From the NCBI RefSeq assembly GCF_008704555.1, contig NZ_CP023702.1, positions 2,666,001 through 2,730,000 on the forward strand: 64,000 nucleotides of DNA. The letters are read 5' to 3'. The stretch's first letter is position 1. Every line of letters begins with the position of its first letter. The position numbers and the translations under genes were made by a program. The notes beneath the pieces are model-generated. The model was not told the DNA's origin and did not search any database. It worked only from the letters and a program-made list of their open reading frames with translations. Below, piece by piece: positions 53,767-62,596 of this stretch. The stretch comes from Streptomyces nitrosporeus. Lineage in GTDB: Bacteria; Actinomycetota; Actinomycetes; Streptomycetales; Streptomycetaceae.

Positions 53767-55701
53767 ATGGCTTCGATCCGTGCACTGCTGGTGGGGATCA
53801 ACGACTACGCACCGGGCGTCGCGCCTCCGCTGAGCGGCTGTGTCAACGACATCACCGGTGTGCGGGCGCTGCTCGACGGCCGGGCCGGGACCGCGCCCGC
53901 CGTCCACGTCCTGCTGGACCGGGAGGCGACCGCGGCGGCGGTGGAGGGAGGCATCCGGGAGCGGCTGGGTGCGTCGGGCCCCGGTGACACCGCGCTGTTC
54001 TGGTTCTCCGGGCACGGCACCCAGACGTGGGCCCACGGCGCCGATCTGCTGATCGAGGCGACCGGCCGCAACCAGGCCCTGCTCTGCGCGGACGGCCCGC
54101 TGCCCGACAAACGGCTCCGGGTGCTGCTCGACGAGGTGGCCGCCCGCGGGGCGCGGGTGGTGGCCGTGCTCGACTGCTGCTTCTCCGGAGGCGCGACGCG
54201 CGACCCGGCGTTCACCGCGAGGTACGCGCCCGGCCCGTGGCCGTCCGCCCCGCCCCGCGAGGCGGCCCCCGGGGGCCCGGCGGCGGGGAGCGTCCTGCTC
54301 CTGGCCGCCTGCCGGCTCGACCAGCGGGCGTACGAGACCCACTTCGGGGGCCTGCGGCAGGGGGTGTTCACCCGCGCGGTCCTCGACGCGGCGCGGGCCG
54401 CGGGTCCGGACACCACCTATCGGGAGGTGATGTCCGCCGCCGACGCCCGGGTGCGGTGTTCGGGCGGTCACCAGCAGCCGGTCCTCCTTCCGGCCGGGCC
54501 GGGCGGCACCGCGGACACCGCCTTCCTCGGGAACGGCACGGGCCGGCTCACGGCCGGTGACCATCTGCTCCGCCACGGCGCCGAGGGCTGGGAGGTGGAC
54601 TGCGGGGCGGGTCATGGACTGCCCGAGGGGGAGCCGGCCGCGGGGCCCACGGCCACGGAGTTCACCGTGGTGGGTACCGAGGAGGCCGGCCGGAGCGTCG
54701 CCGTCCGTACCGTTCTGACGGACCGCTGCCTGGTCGAACCGCTCGGCTGGGAACCCGGTCCGGACCGGGCCCTCCCCGTGGCACTCAGCGCGCTGGGCCT
54801 GCCCGCCGCCACGTTCGCGGTGCTTCCCCGTGCCGGCGCGGAGGCCGGGCTCGTAAAGGCCCTGGACCGGGCGCTGGCGACGGCCGGCCCGAACGCGGGC
54901 CCCTCCCCGCTCCTGCGGCGGGTGTCCGATGTCCGGCAGGCGGGCGACCTGCACTTCCGCCTGGAGGTGCACGGGCCGTCCGTCCACGTCCTGCGCCGCG
55001 ACGGCACCCCTTTCGTGGCCCCGCTGCCCCTGGCCGCGCCCGAGGACGCGCGGCGGGCCGCGGACTGCCTGACCCATCTGACGCGCTGGCACCGGCTGCG
55101 GGACCTGCCGTCGCCCCCGTCGCCGCTCGACGGGCTGGTACGGGTCGAGATCGTCCCGTGGGGCGACGGGGACGGACGGCCGCTCGCACCGGACGGCAGC
55201 GGTGAGATCGTCTGCGCCTACGGCCCGGGGGCGGACGGACCGCGTCCGCCGCTCCTCTCCGTACGCCTGCACAACCGCTCGGCCGACCGGCCCCTCTGGT
55301 GCATGCTGCTCGACCTGACCGACGGATACGCGAGCCGTTCGACGCTCTACCCGGGCCACTTCATCGCCCCCGGCCGCACCGGGTACGCCCTGGACGGGCA
55401 GCCTGTGCAGTTCTCCCTGCCCCAGGGCCGCCCGCCGGTCCCGGGGGCGGAGGCGAGGGACTGGCTGAAGCTGGTCGTCGCCGAACAGGAGCTCTCCACC
55501 GTGCCGTTCCACCTGCCGGCGTGGACCGCCGGCCCCTTCGGCACCCGGGCGCAGTCCCCGTCCCGCGACGACGGCGTCCTCCGCTTCTCGCCTCCCCCGC
55601 CGAAGACGTCCGCCAGGGACCTCGGCAGCCCCGCCGGGCACCCGTACGGCCGGTGGACGACGCGTACGCTCGCGCTGCGCACCGTCGTACCGGAGACCTG
55701 A
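53767..55701 (+). CDS. Caspase-like (clan CD, C14) peptidase
   Basis: 644-residue protein: the N-terminal caspase domain (residues 1-260) has catalytic H83 in WFSGHGTQT and C138 in AVLDCCFSGGATR, with LVGINDYAPG at the start. The remaining ~380 residues have no clear family, a beta-rich body and no TM or signal peptide, so it is cytosolic. Bacterial caspase-like proteases often execute cell death after activation by another protein. It converges on the CHAT protease gene with only 23 bp between stop codons. The ATG at 53767 has no strong ribosome site. Which protein activates it is unknown. Confidence 0.9.
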   Translation: MASIRALLVGINDYAPGVAPPLSGCVNDITGVRALLDGRAGTAPAVHVLLDREATAAAVEGGIRERLGASGPGDTALFWFSGHGTQTWAHGADLLIEATGRNQALLCADGPLPDKRLRVLLDEVAARGARVVAVLDCCFSGGATRDPAFTARYAPGPWPSAPPREAAPGGPAAGSVLLLAACRLDQRAYETHFGGLRQGVFTRAVLDAARAAGPDTTYREVMSAADARVRCSGGHQQPVLLPAGPGGTADTAFLGNGTGRLTAGDHLLRHGAEGWEVDCGAGHGLPEGEPAAGPTATEFTVVGTEEAGRSVAVRTVLTDRCLVEPLGWEPGPDRALPVALSALGLPAATFAVLPRAGAEAGLVKALDRALATAGPNAGPSPLLRRVSDVRQAGDLHFRLEVHGPSVHVLRRDGTPFVAPLPLAAPEDARRAADCLTHLTRWHRLRDLPSPPSPLDGLVRVEIVPWGDGDGRPLAPDGSGEIVCAYGPGADGPRPPLLSVRLHNRSADRPLWCMLLDLTDGYASRSTLYPGHFIAPGRTGYALDGQPVQFSLPQGRPPVPGAEARDWLKLVVAEQELSTVPFHLPAWTAGPFGTRAQSPSRDDGVLRFSPPPPKTSARDLGSPAGHPYGRWTTRTLALRTVVPET

Positions 55702-55724
55702 CCGGGCGGCGGCCCCGGCCCGGT

Positions 55725-58700
55725 CTACCGGCCGAGGTGGAGGAAGCCCGCCCAGGCGCTCAGGTCGGCCGGGTCCACCCGGGCGGCCAGGGCGGCCTGC
55801 CCCGGGGGGAACCCCTCGGGGAGGTCCCGCTGCCCGCGCAGCATCCACAGCTGGGCCCGCCGCAGCGCCCCGGCGGGGGTCTCCTGTTCGCGGCGCAGGT
55901 AGTGGTGGGCCAGGAGCATCAGCACGGAGGTCGCCTCGTCGGGCACCGGCCACAGCGAACCGAGGACGGAGCGGGCGCCGGCCACCAGGAACGCCGTGGC
56001 CAGGGTGAACGCCTCGTTGTGCCCGTGTCCCGACACATGGCTGCGGCAGGCGGCCAGCACCACGAGCGCCGGGCCGTCGTGCTCCGCGCCGCGCACCGCC
56101 TCGGCGAGCTCCTCCGCGTACAGCACGCCCCCGTGCAGGGCCAGCCCCGCCGTGTGCCGGGCGTTCTCCACGACCGAGGCATGGCAGGCCAGGTGCAGCA
56201 CCCCGTCGGCGCTCGTGTCGCCCCGGAGCCAGGCGAGCACCTCGGCCGGTGTGCCGGCACCGTCCGCCCTCCCCTCGCCGCGCCGCCCGAGGAACCGGCC
56301 CCCGGGGTAGTACGTCCGCTGCACGACGTCCGCCTCCTGGCCGGCGTACCGCAGGTCACCGGTCGGGTCGCCCACGACCAGGGCCCCCGCGGGCCGTGGG
56401 ACGGCGGGCCGGGCGGCCACCTCGCAGAGCAGCCGCGCGGAGGCCGTGTAGGAGAGGTCGGCGTCCTGCAGCGCGTACCGGCGGCCGTGGGCGCCCGCCC
56501 GGTACGCGGCGTGCCAGGGGACCAGCCCGAGGCGCCCCATCGGGACGAGGACCAGCCGGGGGACGCGGCGCGGGCGGCCGGGAGCGGCGAAGGACGCCAG
56601 CAGCGGACCCATCGCCGCGTACCACGCCCAGCCGCACAGCCGGTCCAGCGCGACGCGCAGGCCGGGGCCGGTCCCCGGCGGCCCGGGCCGCGGGACCGGC
56701 CCGAGGTCCCGGCCGGCGCCGGGGGCCGGGTCGTACTCCCGCAGGGGGTCCGCCCGTTCGCTGAGTGCCAAAAGCGGCAGGGCGCGCACCTCGCCCCCGG
56801 CGGTGACGACGACGGCCGCACCGCCGCCGTCGTCCGACTCCGGCACGAGGTAGACCAGTGCGTCCCGGTCCAGGGAGCGGAGCGCCCCGGCGACGGCGGC
56901 GACGTCCGGCGGGTCGAGGAGGTGGTCCTGGGGGGTGTCCGTCCGCGCGCGCAGCGCGGTGAGCACACGCCGTCGCAGCGCGCTGGGCACGGTCCCCTCA
57001 CCGCCGCCCCCGCTGAACAGTCCGGCCGGGGCCGCGTCGGCCAGAGCCGTCCGCCACTCGTCGGCGAGGGAGCCGAGTCCGGCCCGGGCCAGCCGCTGCG
57101 GGAGCGTGGCGGAGGTGACGGCGGCGTGCAGGGTGAGGCCCCGGCATGCCTCCAGGGCCTGGACGGCCGCGGGAGGATCACCGTCCCGCAGGGCCCAGGC
57201 GGCGACCTCGAGCGCCTCCTCGGTCGCCTGCGCCACGGCCTGTGCCGCGTGTTCCGTACCCGACTGGAGAAGCGCGGACCAGGCGTATCCGCGCAGGCCG
57301 TCCAGGCCGGCGCGGAGGGACGCTCGCAGGTCGCCGGCGGCGTTCCGGGGCGCGAGGGCGGCCCGCTCGCGGCGGGCGCGGGCGAGAGGCAGCGCGGACG
57401 TCGCGTACAGCGGGTGCTCGGGGCCCCCGCAGAGGTGCACGGCCTGTTCCAGCAGGGTGACGGCCCGGTCCAGGTGCCCGGCGCGCGTGCCGGGGGCGCC
57501 GGGCACGCAGGCCAGGGCCAGATGGCCGCTGCCCAGCATTCCGGTGTACCTGAGGTGGTCCTCACTCCCGGGGTCCGCCAGCCGGGCTGCTTCGCCGATC
57601 AGCTCCACCGCCCCGGCCAGCGCGTCGGCGTCCTCGTTCAGCGCGGCCATGGCGAGCCGGGAGCCCCCGTTGGCGCCCAGCACCCAGGCACGGTATCCGC
57701 GGGGCAACGGCTGTGCCGCGCGGCGCAGTTCGGCGACGTCCGGGGCTCCGGCCAGCCGGAGCGGCGGAAGTCCGAGCCGCCCGGCCAGCCCTTCCCGTCC
57801 CGCGTGCGCGGCGGCCAGCCCCGTCCACAGCTGGATCCTCGCCGGGTCGTCCGCGCCCAGTTCCGCGTGGATGGCGGCCACCCGGTGCACGCACCGGTCC
57901 ACCATCGCGAGGTCCCCCCGCCGGGTGGCGGCACTCGCCTCCATGAAGAGCTGCTGCGCCTCCGTCAGCAGCAGCATGTAGGCGGGTACGGAGCTGTCGT
58001 CGCGCAGCCGCTCGTGGATGGCGCGCATGGCGTCGAGTTCGTCGGCTCCCCCCTCCGTCTGCGCGCGGTGCATGCGGGCGACCAGGGCCATCAGGTCCAG
58101 GCCGTAGTCGTGGCCCGCGTCCGGATCGTCGGAGGCGGCCCGGTCCAGGAGGTCCATCACCCGGTCCATGCCCGGACCCCTGCCCCGCTTCTCGTACTGC
58201 ATCAGCACCCAGCCCGCCAGGCCGTGGGCACGCCGCTGCCAGGCCGGGTCGTCCTGGTCCGTCCGCAGCATGGCGTCCAGCAGGGCGTCCCGTTGCTCCT
58301 CGGTGGCGGTCTCCGCCTGGAGATCGGCCAGGACCGTCATGGTCAGCAGGAACGCCGCGTACTCCGCGCGCTCACGGCTGCCCTCCTCCAGCCGGTTCCA
58401 GCGCGCGTACATCAGGGCGAAGTCGGCGTCCCGGCGGCTCCTGGCGACGGTGCTGGAGAGTGTTCCGGGCAGCTCGGGGTCCGTGCCTCCCTGGTCCGGG
58501 AAGAGCCGGCCGGTCTCGACGTTCGCGACCATGGTGTCCCACATCCGCCGGACGGCCGTCGGGTCCGGCGCCGGAAGTGACTGGTCGTCGGGCCCCAGCA
58601 GTCCCCGCTCCTCCAGTACGGTCCTGGCCCAGCCCTGCACCATCAGTGCCCCGTCCGTCAGTTCGGGCTGCTGCTGTTCCTCGGCCAGGGCCAGCCCCGC

Positions 58701-59819
58701 CAGCCGGCCGGCCTCCCTGGCCCGCTGCGGGTCCTGGTCGGCGTAGTACCGCATCTGCTGATAGCCGGCCATCAGCAGGAGGGTCCGCAGGAGCGGCCCG
58801 TCCCGTTCCGGCTGCCAGAGCCGGACCGCTCGGCGCAGCATGGCGACGGCCCGGTCCTGGGCCTCGCCGTCAAAGCGGCGGCCGCCCCATTCGTAGACGA
58901 CACGGGCGAACGCGTCGAGGAAGACGGGGTCGAGCCGGTCCTCCGCCCCCGGTTCGGCCAGCAGCCGGCCGATCAGCCGGTCGGCGGCTTCACCACGCTC
59001 CGGGGTCTTCCACGTGGACCAGACCGCCGCGTGGACGTAGGCGAGCCGGATCTCGGCGTCCCGGGTCCAGGGCTGCTCGCCCGTGCCTGCGGCGTCCGCC
59101 TGGGCGAGCGCCTCCTCGAACGCCTCACCCGCCTCCTCCCACAGGCCGCGGTCCCCGCTGGTGCGCGCCCTCACGAGCAGCGCCATGCCCATGGAGTGCC
59201 GGACGAAGGGGAGATCGCTCGCGGGCGGGGCGGCCTGCAGCACCGCCCCGTAGTGGGTGGCCGCCGTGTGCGCGGCCTCGGCGTCGCCGGTCAGCAGGCT
59301 GCGCTGGAAGTACAGGTAGCCCTGGGCCTCGTGGAGTTCGGCCAGGGTGCCCGGATCCGCGTCCGGCCGGCCCGCCCGGCCCGAGAACCAGGCCATCGCT
59401 TCGGTGTGCCGCAGCACGGCCCCGTCCAGCAACGGCAGCCGTCTGCCGGTGTCCTCGCCCTCGCTCTCCAGGAAGCGGAACTTCGCGACGTTGGCCGACA
59501 GCACATGGGCGAGGGTGCGGGTGCCGTCCTGTGCACCGTCGTCCTCCGGGTCCGCCGCCAGTCCGCGCAGGCCCTCGTCCAGCAGGTACTGCGCCTGCCG
59601 CAGCAGCCGGGCCGAGGGCGCCGCGTCGTACTGGAAGCCGCGCACGTGCCCGAACATGATGTGCCACACGGCCCAGTCGGGGCCCGTGCCGGGGTCGGCG
59701 AACATCTCCTCGAAGGCGGCGGCCGCCGTCCCCAGGGCGCCGGGTCCGCCGGTTTCGCAGTACGTCCGGTAGGCGTCCTCGGCGACGGACGCGAGGGACG
59801 GGCCGGTCTCCTCGTACAC
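55725..59819 (-). CDS. TPR-CHAT protease, 1364 residues
   Basis: Very large cytosolic protein. The first ~1000 residues are helical repeats (TPR-like: repeated A-x-x-x-x-G/A-x-A-L units such as RLLRQAQYLLDEGLRGLAAD). The C-terminal ~330 residues are a CHAT (caspase-HetF) peptidase with catalytic H1213 (LHLACHASVVE) and C1258 (VVLAACRSHVSG) and the late GARSVLGSLWPV motif. CHAT-TPR proteins include Csx29/TPR-CHAT, the craspase partner in CRISPR; no CRISPR lies here. GTG 59819 is preceded by agggagg. It is oriented toward the caspase-like gene and lies downstream of the RES pair. Confidence 0.93.
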   Translation of the reverse strand: MYEETGPSLASVAEDAYRTYCETGGPGALGTAAAAFEEMFADPGTGPDWAVWHIMFGHVRGFQYDAAPSARLLRQAQYLLDEGLRGLAADPEDDGAQDGTRTLAHVLSANVAKFRFLESEGEDTGRRLPLLDGAVLRHTEAMAWFSGRAGRPDADPGTLAELHEAQGYLYFQRSLLTGDAEAAHTAATHYGAVLQAAPPASDLPFVRHSMGMALLVRARTSGDRGLWEEAGEAFEEALAQADAAGTGEQPWTRDAEIRLAYVHAAVWSTWKTPERGEAADRLIGRLLAEPGAEDRLDPVFLDAFARVVYEWGGRRFDGEAQDRAVAMLRRAVRLWQPERDGPLLRTLLLMAGYQQMRYYADQDPQRAREAGRLAGLALAEEQQQPELTDGALMVQGWARTVLEERGLLGPDDQSLPAPDPTAVRRMWDTMVANVETGRLFPDQGGTDPELPGTLSSTVARSRRDADFALMYARWNRLEEGSRERAEYAAFLLTMTVLADLQAETATEEQRDALLDAMLRTDQDDPAWQRRAHGLAGWVLMQYEKRGRGPGMDRVMDLLDRAASDDPDAGHDYGLDLMALVARMHRAQTEGGADELDAMRAIHERLRDDSSVPAYMLLLTEAQQLFMEASAATRRGDLAMVDRCVHRVAAIHAELGADDPARIQLWTGLAAAHAGREGLAGRLGLPPLRLAGAPDVAELRRAAQPLPRGYRAWVLGANGGSRLAMAALNEDADALAGAVELIGEAARLADPGSEDHLRYTGMLGSGHLALACVPGAPGTRAGHLDRAVTLLEQAVHLCGGPEHPLYATSALPLARARRERAALAPRNAAGDLRASLRAGLDGLRGYAWSALLQSGTEHAAQAVAQATEEALEVAAWALRDGDPPAAVQALEACRGLTLHAAVTSATLPQRLARAGLGSLADEWRTALADAAPAGLFSGGGGEGTVPSALRRRVLTALRARTDTPQDHLLDPPDVAAVAGALRSLDRDALVYLVPESDDGGGAAVVVTAGGEVRALPLLALSERADPLREYDPAPGAGRDLGPVPRPGPPGTGPGLRVALDRLCGWAWYAAMGPLLASFAAPGRPRRVPRLVLVPMGRLGLVPWHAAYRAGAHGRRYALQDADLSYTASARLLCEVAARPAVPRPAGALVVGDPTGDLRYAGQEADVVQRTYYPGGRFLGRRGEGRADGAGTPAEVLAWLRGDTSADGVLHLACHASVVENARHTAGLALHGGVLYAEELAEAVRGAEHDGPALVVLAACRSHVSGHGHNEAFTLATAFLVAGARSVLGSLWPVPDEATSVLMLLAHHYLRREQETPAGALRRAQLWMLRGQRDLPEGFPPGQAALAARVDPADLSAWAGFLHLGR

Positions 59820-59877
59820 GTGTTGCCTCCCTGTGCTCGGCTCGGTGCCCGCCCCGCGGGGCCGGCGGGGGCCGGTC

Positions 59878-59924
59878 CCCGGAGCTCCGGGCGCCCCTTC
59901 CTCCCGGAGCTCCCGGAGCTCCGG
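59878..59924. repeat. Palindromic CCCGGAGCT repeats before the CHAT gene
   Basis: A perfect 14-bp palindrome CCCGGAGCTCCGGG (59878-59891) and a second cluster with two CCCGGAGCT units (59903-59924) lie in the 127-bp gap between the RES gene stop and the CHAT gene start. They may stop the RES transcript or serve as an operator for the CHAT gene. Confidence 0.45.
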
Positions 59925-59946
59925 ACTCTCCTTCTGTCCGGTGCTG

Positions 59947-60600
59947 TTACGGGGCCAGCTGGACGCGGTAGGGCTGCAGCACCCCGTTGAGCCACTCCAC
60001 GCCGTCCGGAGTGCCGAGTTCCAGCGTGCTCTCGGCCGCCGGCCCCAGTGCGCCCGGCGGGCAGCGGTCGCCGAAGAGCACCACCGCGCGGTCGCCGGGT
60101 TCCCGCTTCGAGGACCAGACCATTCCCTGCGCCCACGGGTCGGTGTGGCGCCGTATCCAGTGCGCCCAGTCGCGGGTGTAGGCGTACTCCTGTGCCTCCG
60201 CGTGGACGAGCCAGGTGTCCTGGTGGACGGCGGCCAGATCGCCCGCCGTCATCAGGGAGACGAGGCTGATGCCGGTTCTCAGCCGGAGTACGGAGAGCGA
60301 GCGCCCCTCGACCGCGGTGCGCGGCAGGAGCCGCGGGCCGCCCGCCGGGTCGAAGGGGAGCTGGCGCAGCAGCGCCTCGCAGACGGCGGCCTCGGCTCCG
60401 AGACCCGCGTAGAGGTAGCCGTATCCGTCGCAGGGGGTGGCGTCGAACCTGCCGCCCCCGTACAGGCAGTGCGCCGGGACGGGGTTGAAGTCCACCGGTG
60501 ACCGGTGTGCGGCGTGTACCCGGTGGAGCAGGGTCCCGGCCGGCAGTCCGGCCTTGGCGGGTGTCCCCCGCATCCCCTCGGGGGGACGGTAGTTCGGCAC
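59947..60600 (-). CDS. RES-domain toxin (NAD+ phosphorylase family)
   Basis: 217-residue RES protein. The conserved residues R (LLHRVHAA, R27, and YGGGRFDATP, R51), E75 (AAVCEALL) and S163/S164 (MVWSSKRE) that name the family are present. RES toxins such as MbcT split NAD+ by phosphorolysis into nicotinamide and ADP-ribose-1''-phosphate. GTG 60600 lies 2 bp after the stop of the upstream antitoxin-like gene, so the two are co-translated. The order antitoxin-toxin is the normal one. Confidence 0.88.
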   Translation of the reverse strand: MPNYRPPEGMRGTPAKAGLPAGTLLHRVHAAHRSPVDFNPVPAHCLYGGGRFDATPCDGYGYLYAGLGAEAAVCEALLRQLPFDPAGGPRLLPRTAVEGRSLSVLRLRTGISLVSLMTAGDLAAVHQDTWLVHAEAQEYAYTRDWAHWIRRHTDPWAQGMVWSSKREPGDRAVVLFGDRCPPGALGPAAESTLELGTPDGVEWLNGVLQPYRVQLAP

Positions 60601-60602
60601 GG

Positions 60603-61304
60603 CTACTCCTGCTCCATCAAGAATCTGGCGGTGTCGAGCAGCCGCGCCTCGTCCGCGGTGCCGACGAGCGCCTCGGGGCGGCCGCCGAGCCAGGCGTTGG
60701 CGGAGAGCCACCAGTCCGCGGCGCCCCACGGGTCGCGGTCGGCCGCCAGTACCGCGTTGACGCCCGTCACGATGGGCTGGGGCCGGGCGGCCGCGGTGAA
60801 CTGGAAGCTGGGCAGCCGTACGGCACCGCCGGCCCCGGTCAGCCGGATCAGTACGGGTGTGTCCGGGTCGGTGCCCGCCCGTCGCAGGGTGTCGGGGTCC
60901 ATGGCCGGGGCGGCCAGCAGCCGTCGCCGTACCGGGCCGAGCAGCGGGCCCACCATGCGGTGGCCGTCCAGCAGCAGCACGGCCAGGTCGTCGGCCGAGT
61001 AGCCCTGGTGGATCGCGGACCAGGCGCCCTCTCCCGGACGCGGGACGGCCGGGGTGAAGCGGCCCTGCGGGTCCGGGCCGAAGAGGCCGGGCAGTCCGGC
61101 GGCGAGCAGTTCCGCGGCGTCGAGCGCGGCCGCGTGACGCCGCTCCCCGGTCTCTTCGGCCCGGTCCCCCGTGGCGGCGGGTCCACCGTCCCGGCGGGCC
61201 TCGCGGAGCAGTCCGGCCAGCCGTTCCAGCGGCACGGGACCGAGCAGGCCGGCGATCCGCTCCCACCGGGCGGCGGCTGCGGCGAGTACGGCGTACGGAT
61301 TCAC
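60603..61304 (-). CDS. ParS/MbcA-like antitoxin partner of the RES toxin
   Basis: 233-residue protein. The C-terminal ~70 residues (LPSFQFTAAARPQPIVTGVN, DPWGAADWWLSANAWLGGRP and EALVGTADEARLLDTARFL) match the Xre/MbcA/ParS toxin-binding domain that caps the RES active site. The N-terminal ~160 residues are longer than usual and I see no clear HTH, which is odd for an autoregulatory antitoxin. The GTG start at 61304 lies in the first of four 17-bp iterons. The toxin follows after 2 bp. Confidence 0.8.
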   Translation of the reverse strand: MNPYAVLAAAAARWERIAGLLGPVPLERLAGLLREARRDGGPAATGDRAEETGERRHAAALDAAELLAAGLPGLFGPDPQGRFTPAVPRPGEGAWSAIHQGYSADDLAVLLLDGHRMVGPLLGPVRRRLLAAPAMDPDTLRRAGTDPDTPVLIRLTGAGGAVRLPSFQFTAAARPQPIVTGVNAVLAADRDPWGAADWWLSANAWLGGRPEALVGTADEARLLDTARFLMEQE

Positions 61305-61362
61305 GGTCGCCCCCTGGTCACGGTCTGCCTCTGGTCACGGCCTGCTTCCGGTCACGGTCGCC
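61301..61362. repeat. Four 17-bp iterons at the antitoxin start
   Basis: TCACGGYC occurs at 61301, 61318, 61335 and 61352, exactly 17 bp apart, with the longer core CTGGTCACGG(T/C)CTGC in the middle two. The first overlaps the antitoxin GTG (CAC on the plus strand) and the last overlaps the stop of the macro-domain gene. They are suitable for cooperative binding of an antitoxin or antitoxin-toxin complex. Confidence 0.65.
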
Positions 61363-62455
61363 GGTTCTCGGGCGGGCCGGCGAGAAGCCGCCCGATGAGG
61401 TCGGCGCGGGCGTGCCGCCGGACCACGAAGTGGATGTCCCAGGAGGCCCCGCGGGCCAGTTCGGCCTCGACCGCCGCCCACATCGCGCCGAAGCTCTCCA
61501 GCGGCGGGAGGCCGCCGCGCCCCGCGCCGAGGAGCGGCAGGCAGAGGGAGCGGAGCGGCGGGTCGTACGCGGCGGATTCCCGTGCGAGGAGGGCGAAGAC
61601 GGCCGCCACGGCACGTGTGACGTCCACGGGCAGGACGTCGTAGTCGTTGCTGCCGGGGTGCGGGACCGCTGTCGCCGCGTGGTAGACGCGGCGTATGCCC
61701 TGGCTGCCGAGTACGCCGGCCGAGGTCGCGGCGACGGTCCCGGGCACGGCCGCCCTGCCCGGCATCCCGTTGCGCAGGGCCCACTCCCGCAACTCGTCGT
61801 GGAGGTGGTCCTCGACCAGTGCCCCGGTGGGGTCCTTGCGTGCTCCCGCCCGTCTCAGGGTGGCGGCCACCGATGACTTGTAGGGGGCGGGCAGGGCGAA
61901 GTAGACGTTGGACGGGGAGACCACGACGTCGATGTCACGCAGCAGGTCCACCGAGTGGACGTGGACCGTGACACCGGCCCGCCGGCCGTGCACCAGCGGG
62001 CTCAGCTTCCGGTGCGCGGCGGCGAGTCCGGGGGGCGCCGGGTCCTCCGCCGGCCCTTCCCCGGCGGGTACGGCGACGAGGAGGATCTGTTCCGCCACCT
62101 GTCCCAGCACCATCAGCTCGTGGTGCTTGCGGAACCGTTCGACGCTGACCCCGTAGACCTGTGCGGCGCGCCGCCGCCGGTCCGCGGCGGGCCAGTCCCG
62201 CGTTCCGTCGGCGAGGCCGAGGCTGTATTCGGCGGCGTTGCGCAGAGTGCCGCCGCCGAGGCGGGCGACGGCGGTGCGCAGCAGCCGCTCGACGGCGGCG
62301 GGGCCGCTCCCGGCCGCACCGGGACCCGCCGGGTCCGCGATGCGGGAGAGTTCGGGAGTGGGCAGCGCCCGCAGCCCCACGACACCGGACCGCCGTATCA
62401 TCCGCACCTCCGCGAGTACCGCCCCGTGGTCCGGCAGGTGAAGGGGGTGCGTCAT
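61352..62455 (-). CDS. Macro-domain-like protein
   Basis: 367 residues from ATG 62455 (an ATG at 62467 is also possible). The C-terminal part, about 163-335, has macro-domain hallmarks: DIDVVVSPSNVYFALPAPYK (V-N-P-A-N-like), AGALVEDHL-type loop, VAATSAGVLGSQGIRRVYHA and SLCLPLLGAGRGGLPPLESF (phosphate-binding G-x-G-x-G loop). Macro domains bind ADP-ribose or dephosphorylate ADP-ribose-1''-phosphate. The N-terminal ~130 residues (AAEYSLGLADGTRDWPAADR, HHELMVLGQVAEQILLVAVP) resemble a helical regulatory domain I do not recognise. First gene of the minus-strand run macro-antitoxin-RES-CHAT. Confidence 0.75.
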   Translation of the reverse strand: MTHPLHLPDHGAVLAEVRMIRRSGVVGLRALPTPELSRIADPAGPGAAGSGPAAVERLLRTAVARLGGGTLRNAAEYSLGLADGTRDWPAADRRRRAAQVYGVSVERFRKHHELMVLGQVAEQILLVAVPAGEGPAEDPAPPGLAAAHRKLSPLVHGRRAGVTVHVHSVDLLRDIDVVVSPSNVYFALPAPYKSSVAATLRRAGARKDPTGALVEDHLHDELREWALRNGMPGRAAVPGTVAATSAGVLGSQGIRRVYHAATAVPHPGSNDYDVLPVDVTRAVAAVFALLARESAAYDPPLRSLCLPLLGAGRGGLPPLESFGAMWAAVEAELARGASWDIHFVVRRHARADLIGRLLAGPPENRRP

Positions 62456-62556
62456 GCCGCCAACCATGTCACCGGCTTTCCCCGGGCCACAAGCCGTTCG
62501 TCCGCTTCCCATTGGACACGAGGCGCGGGCCGGAACCGGGGCGTTTCCGGGTCGGT

Positions 62557-62589
62557 CGCCGGCGGGGCGCCCTCCGTGCCCCGCCGGCG
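62557..62589 (-). terminator. Terminator after the metal transporter gene
   Basis: 12-bp perfect stem (62557-62568 with 62578-62589) and 9-nt loop, starting 8 nt beyond the transporter stop. Confidence 0.75.
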
Positions 62590-62596
62590 GGCGCCG

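Noticed and set aside
54022..54040. TGGGCCCACGGCGCC inside the caspase gene
   Set aside because: Only one half-site is good and it is coding sequence.
53416..55953. 845-residue minus-strand ORF opposite the caspase gene
   Set aside because: Arg/Gly/Pro-rich shadow frame; the plus-strand frame has intact catalytic motifs.
55299..58580. 1093-residue plus-strand ORF opposite the CHAT gene
   Set aside because: Shadow frame of a long GC-rich gene; composition is not protein-like.
55725..59819. Type III-E CRISPR craspase component
   Set aside because: CHAT and TPR are present, but there is no Cas effector or CRISPR array in the window.
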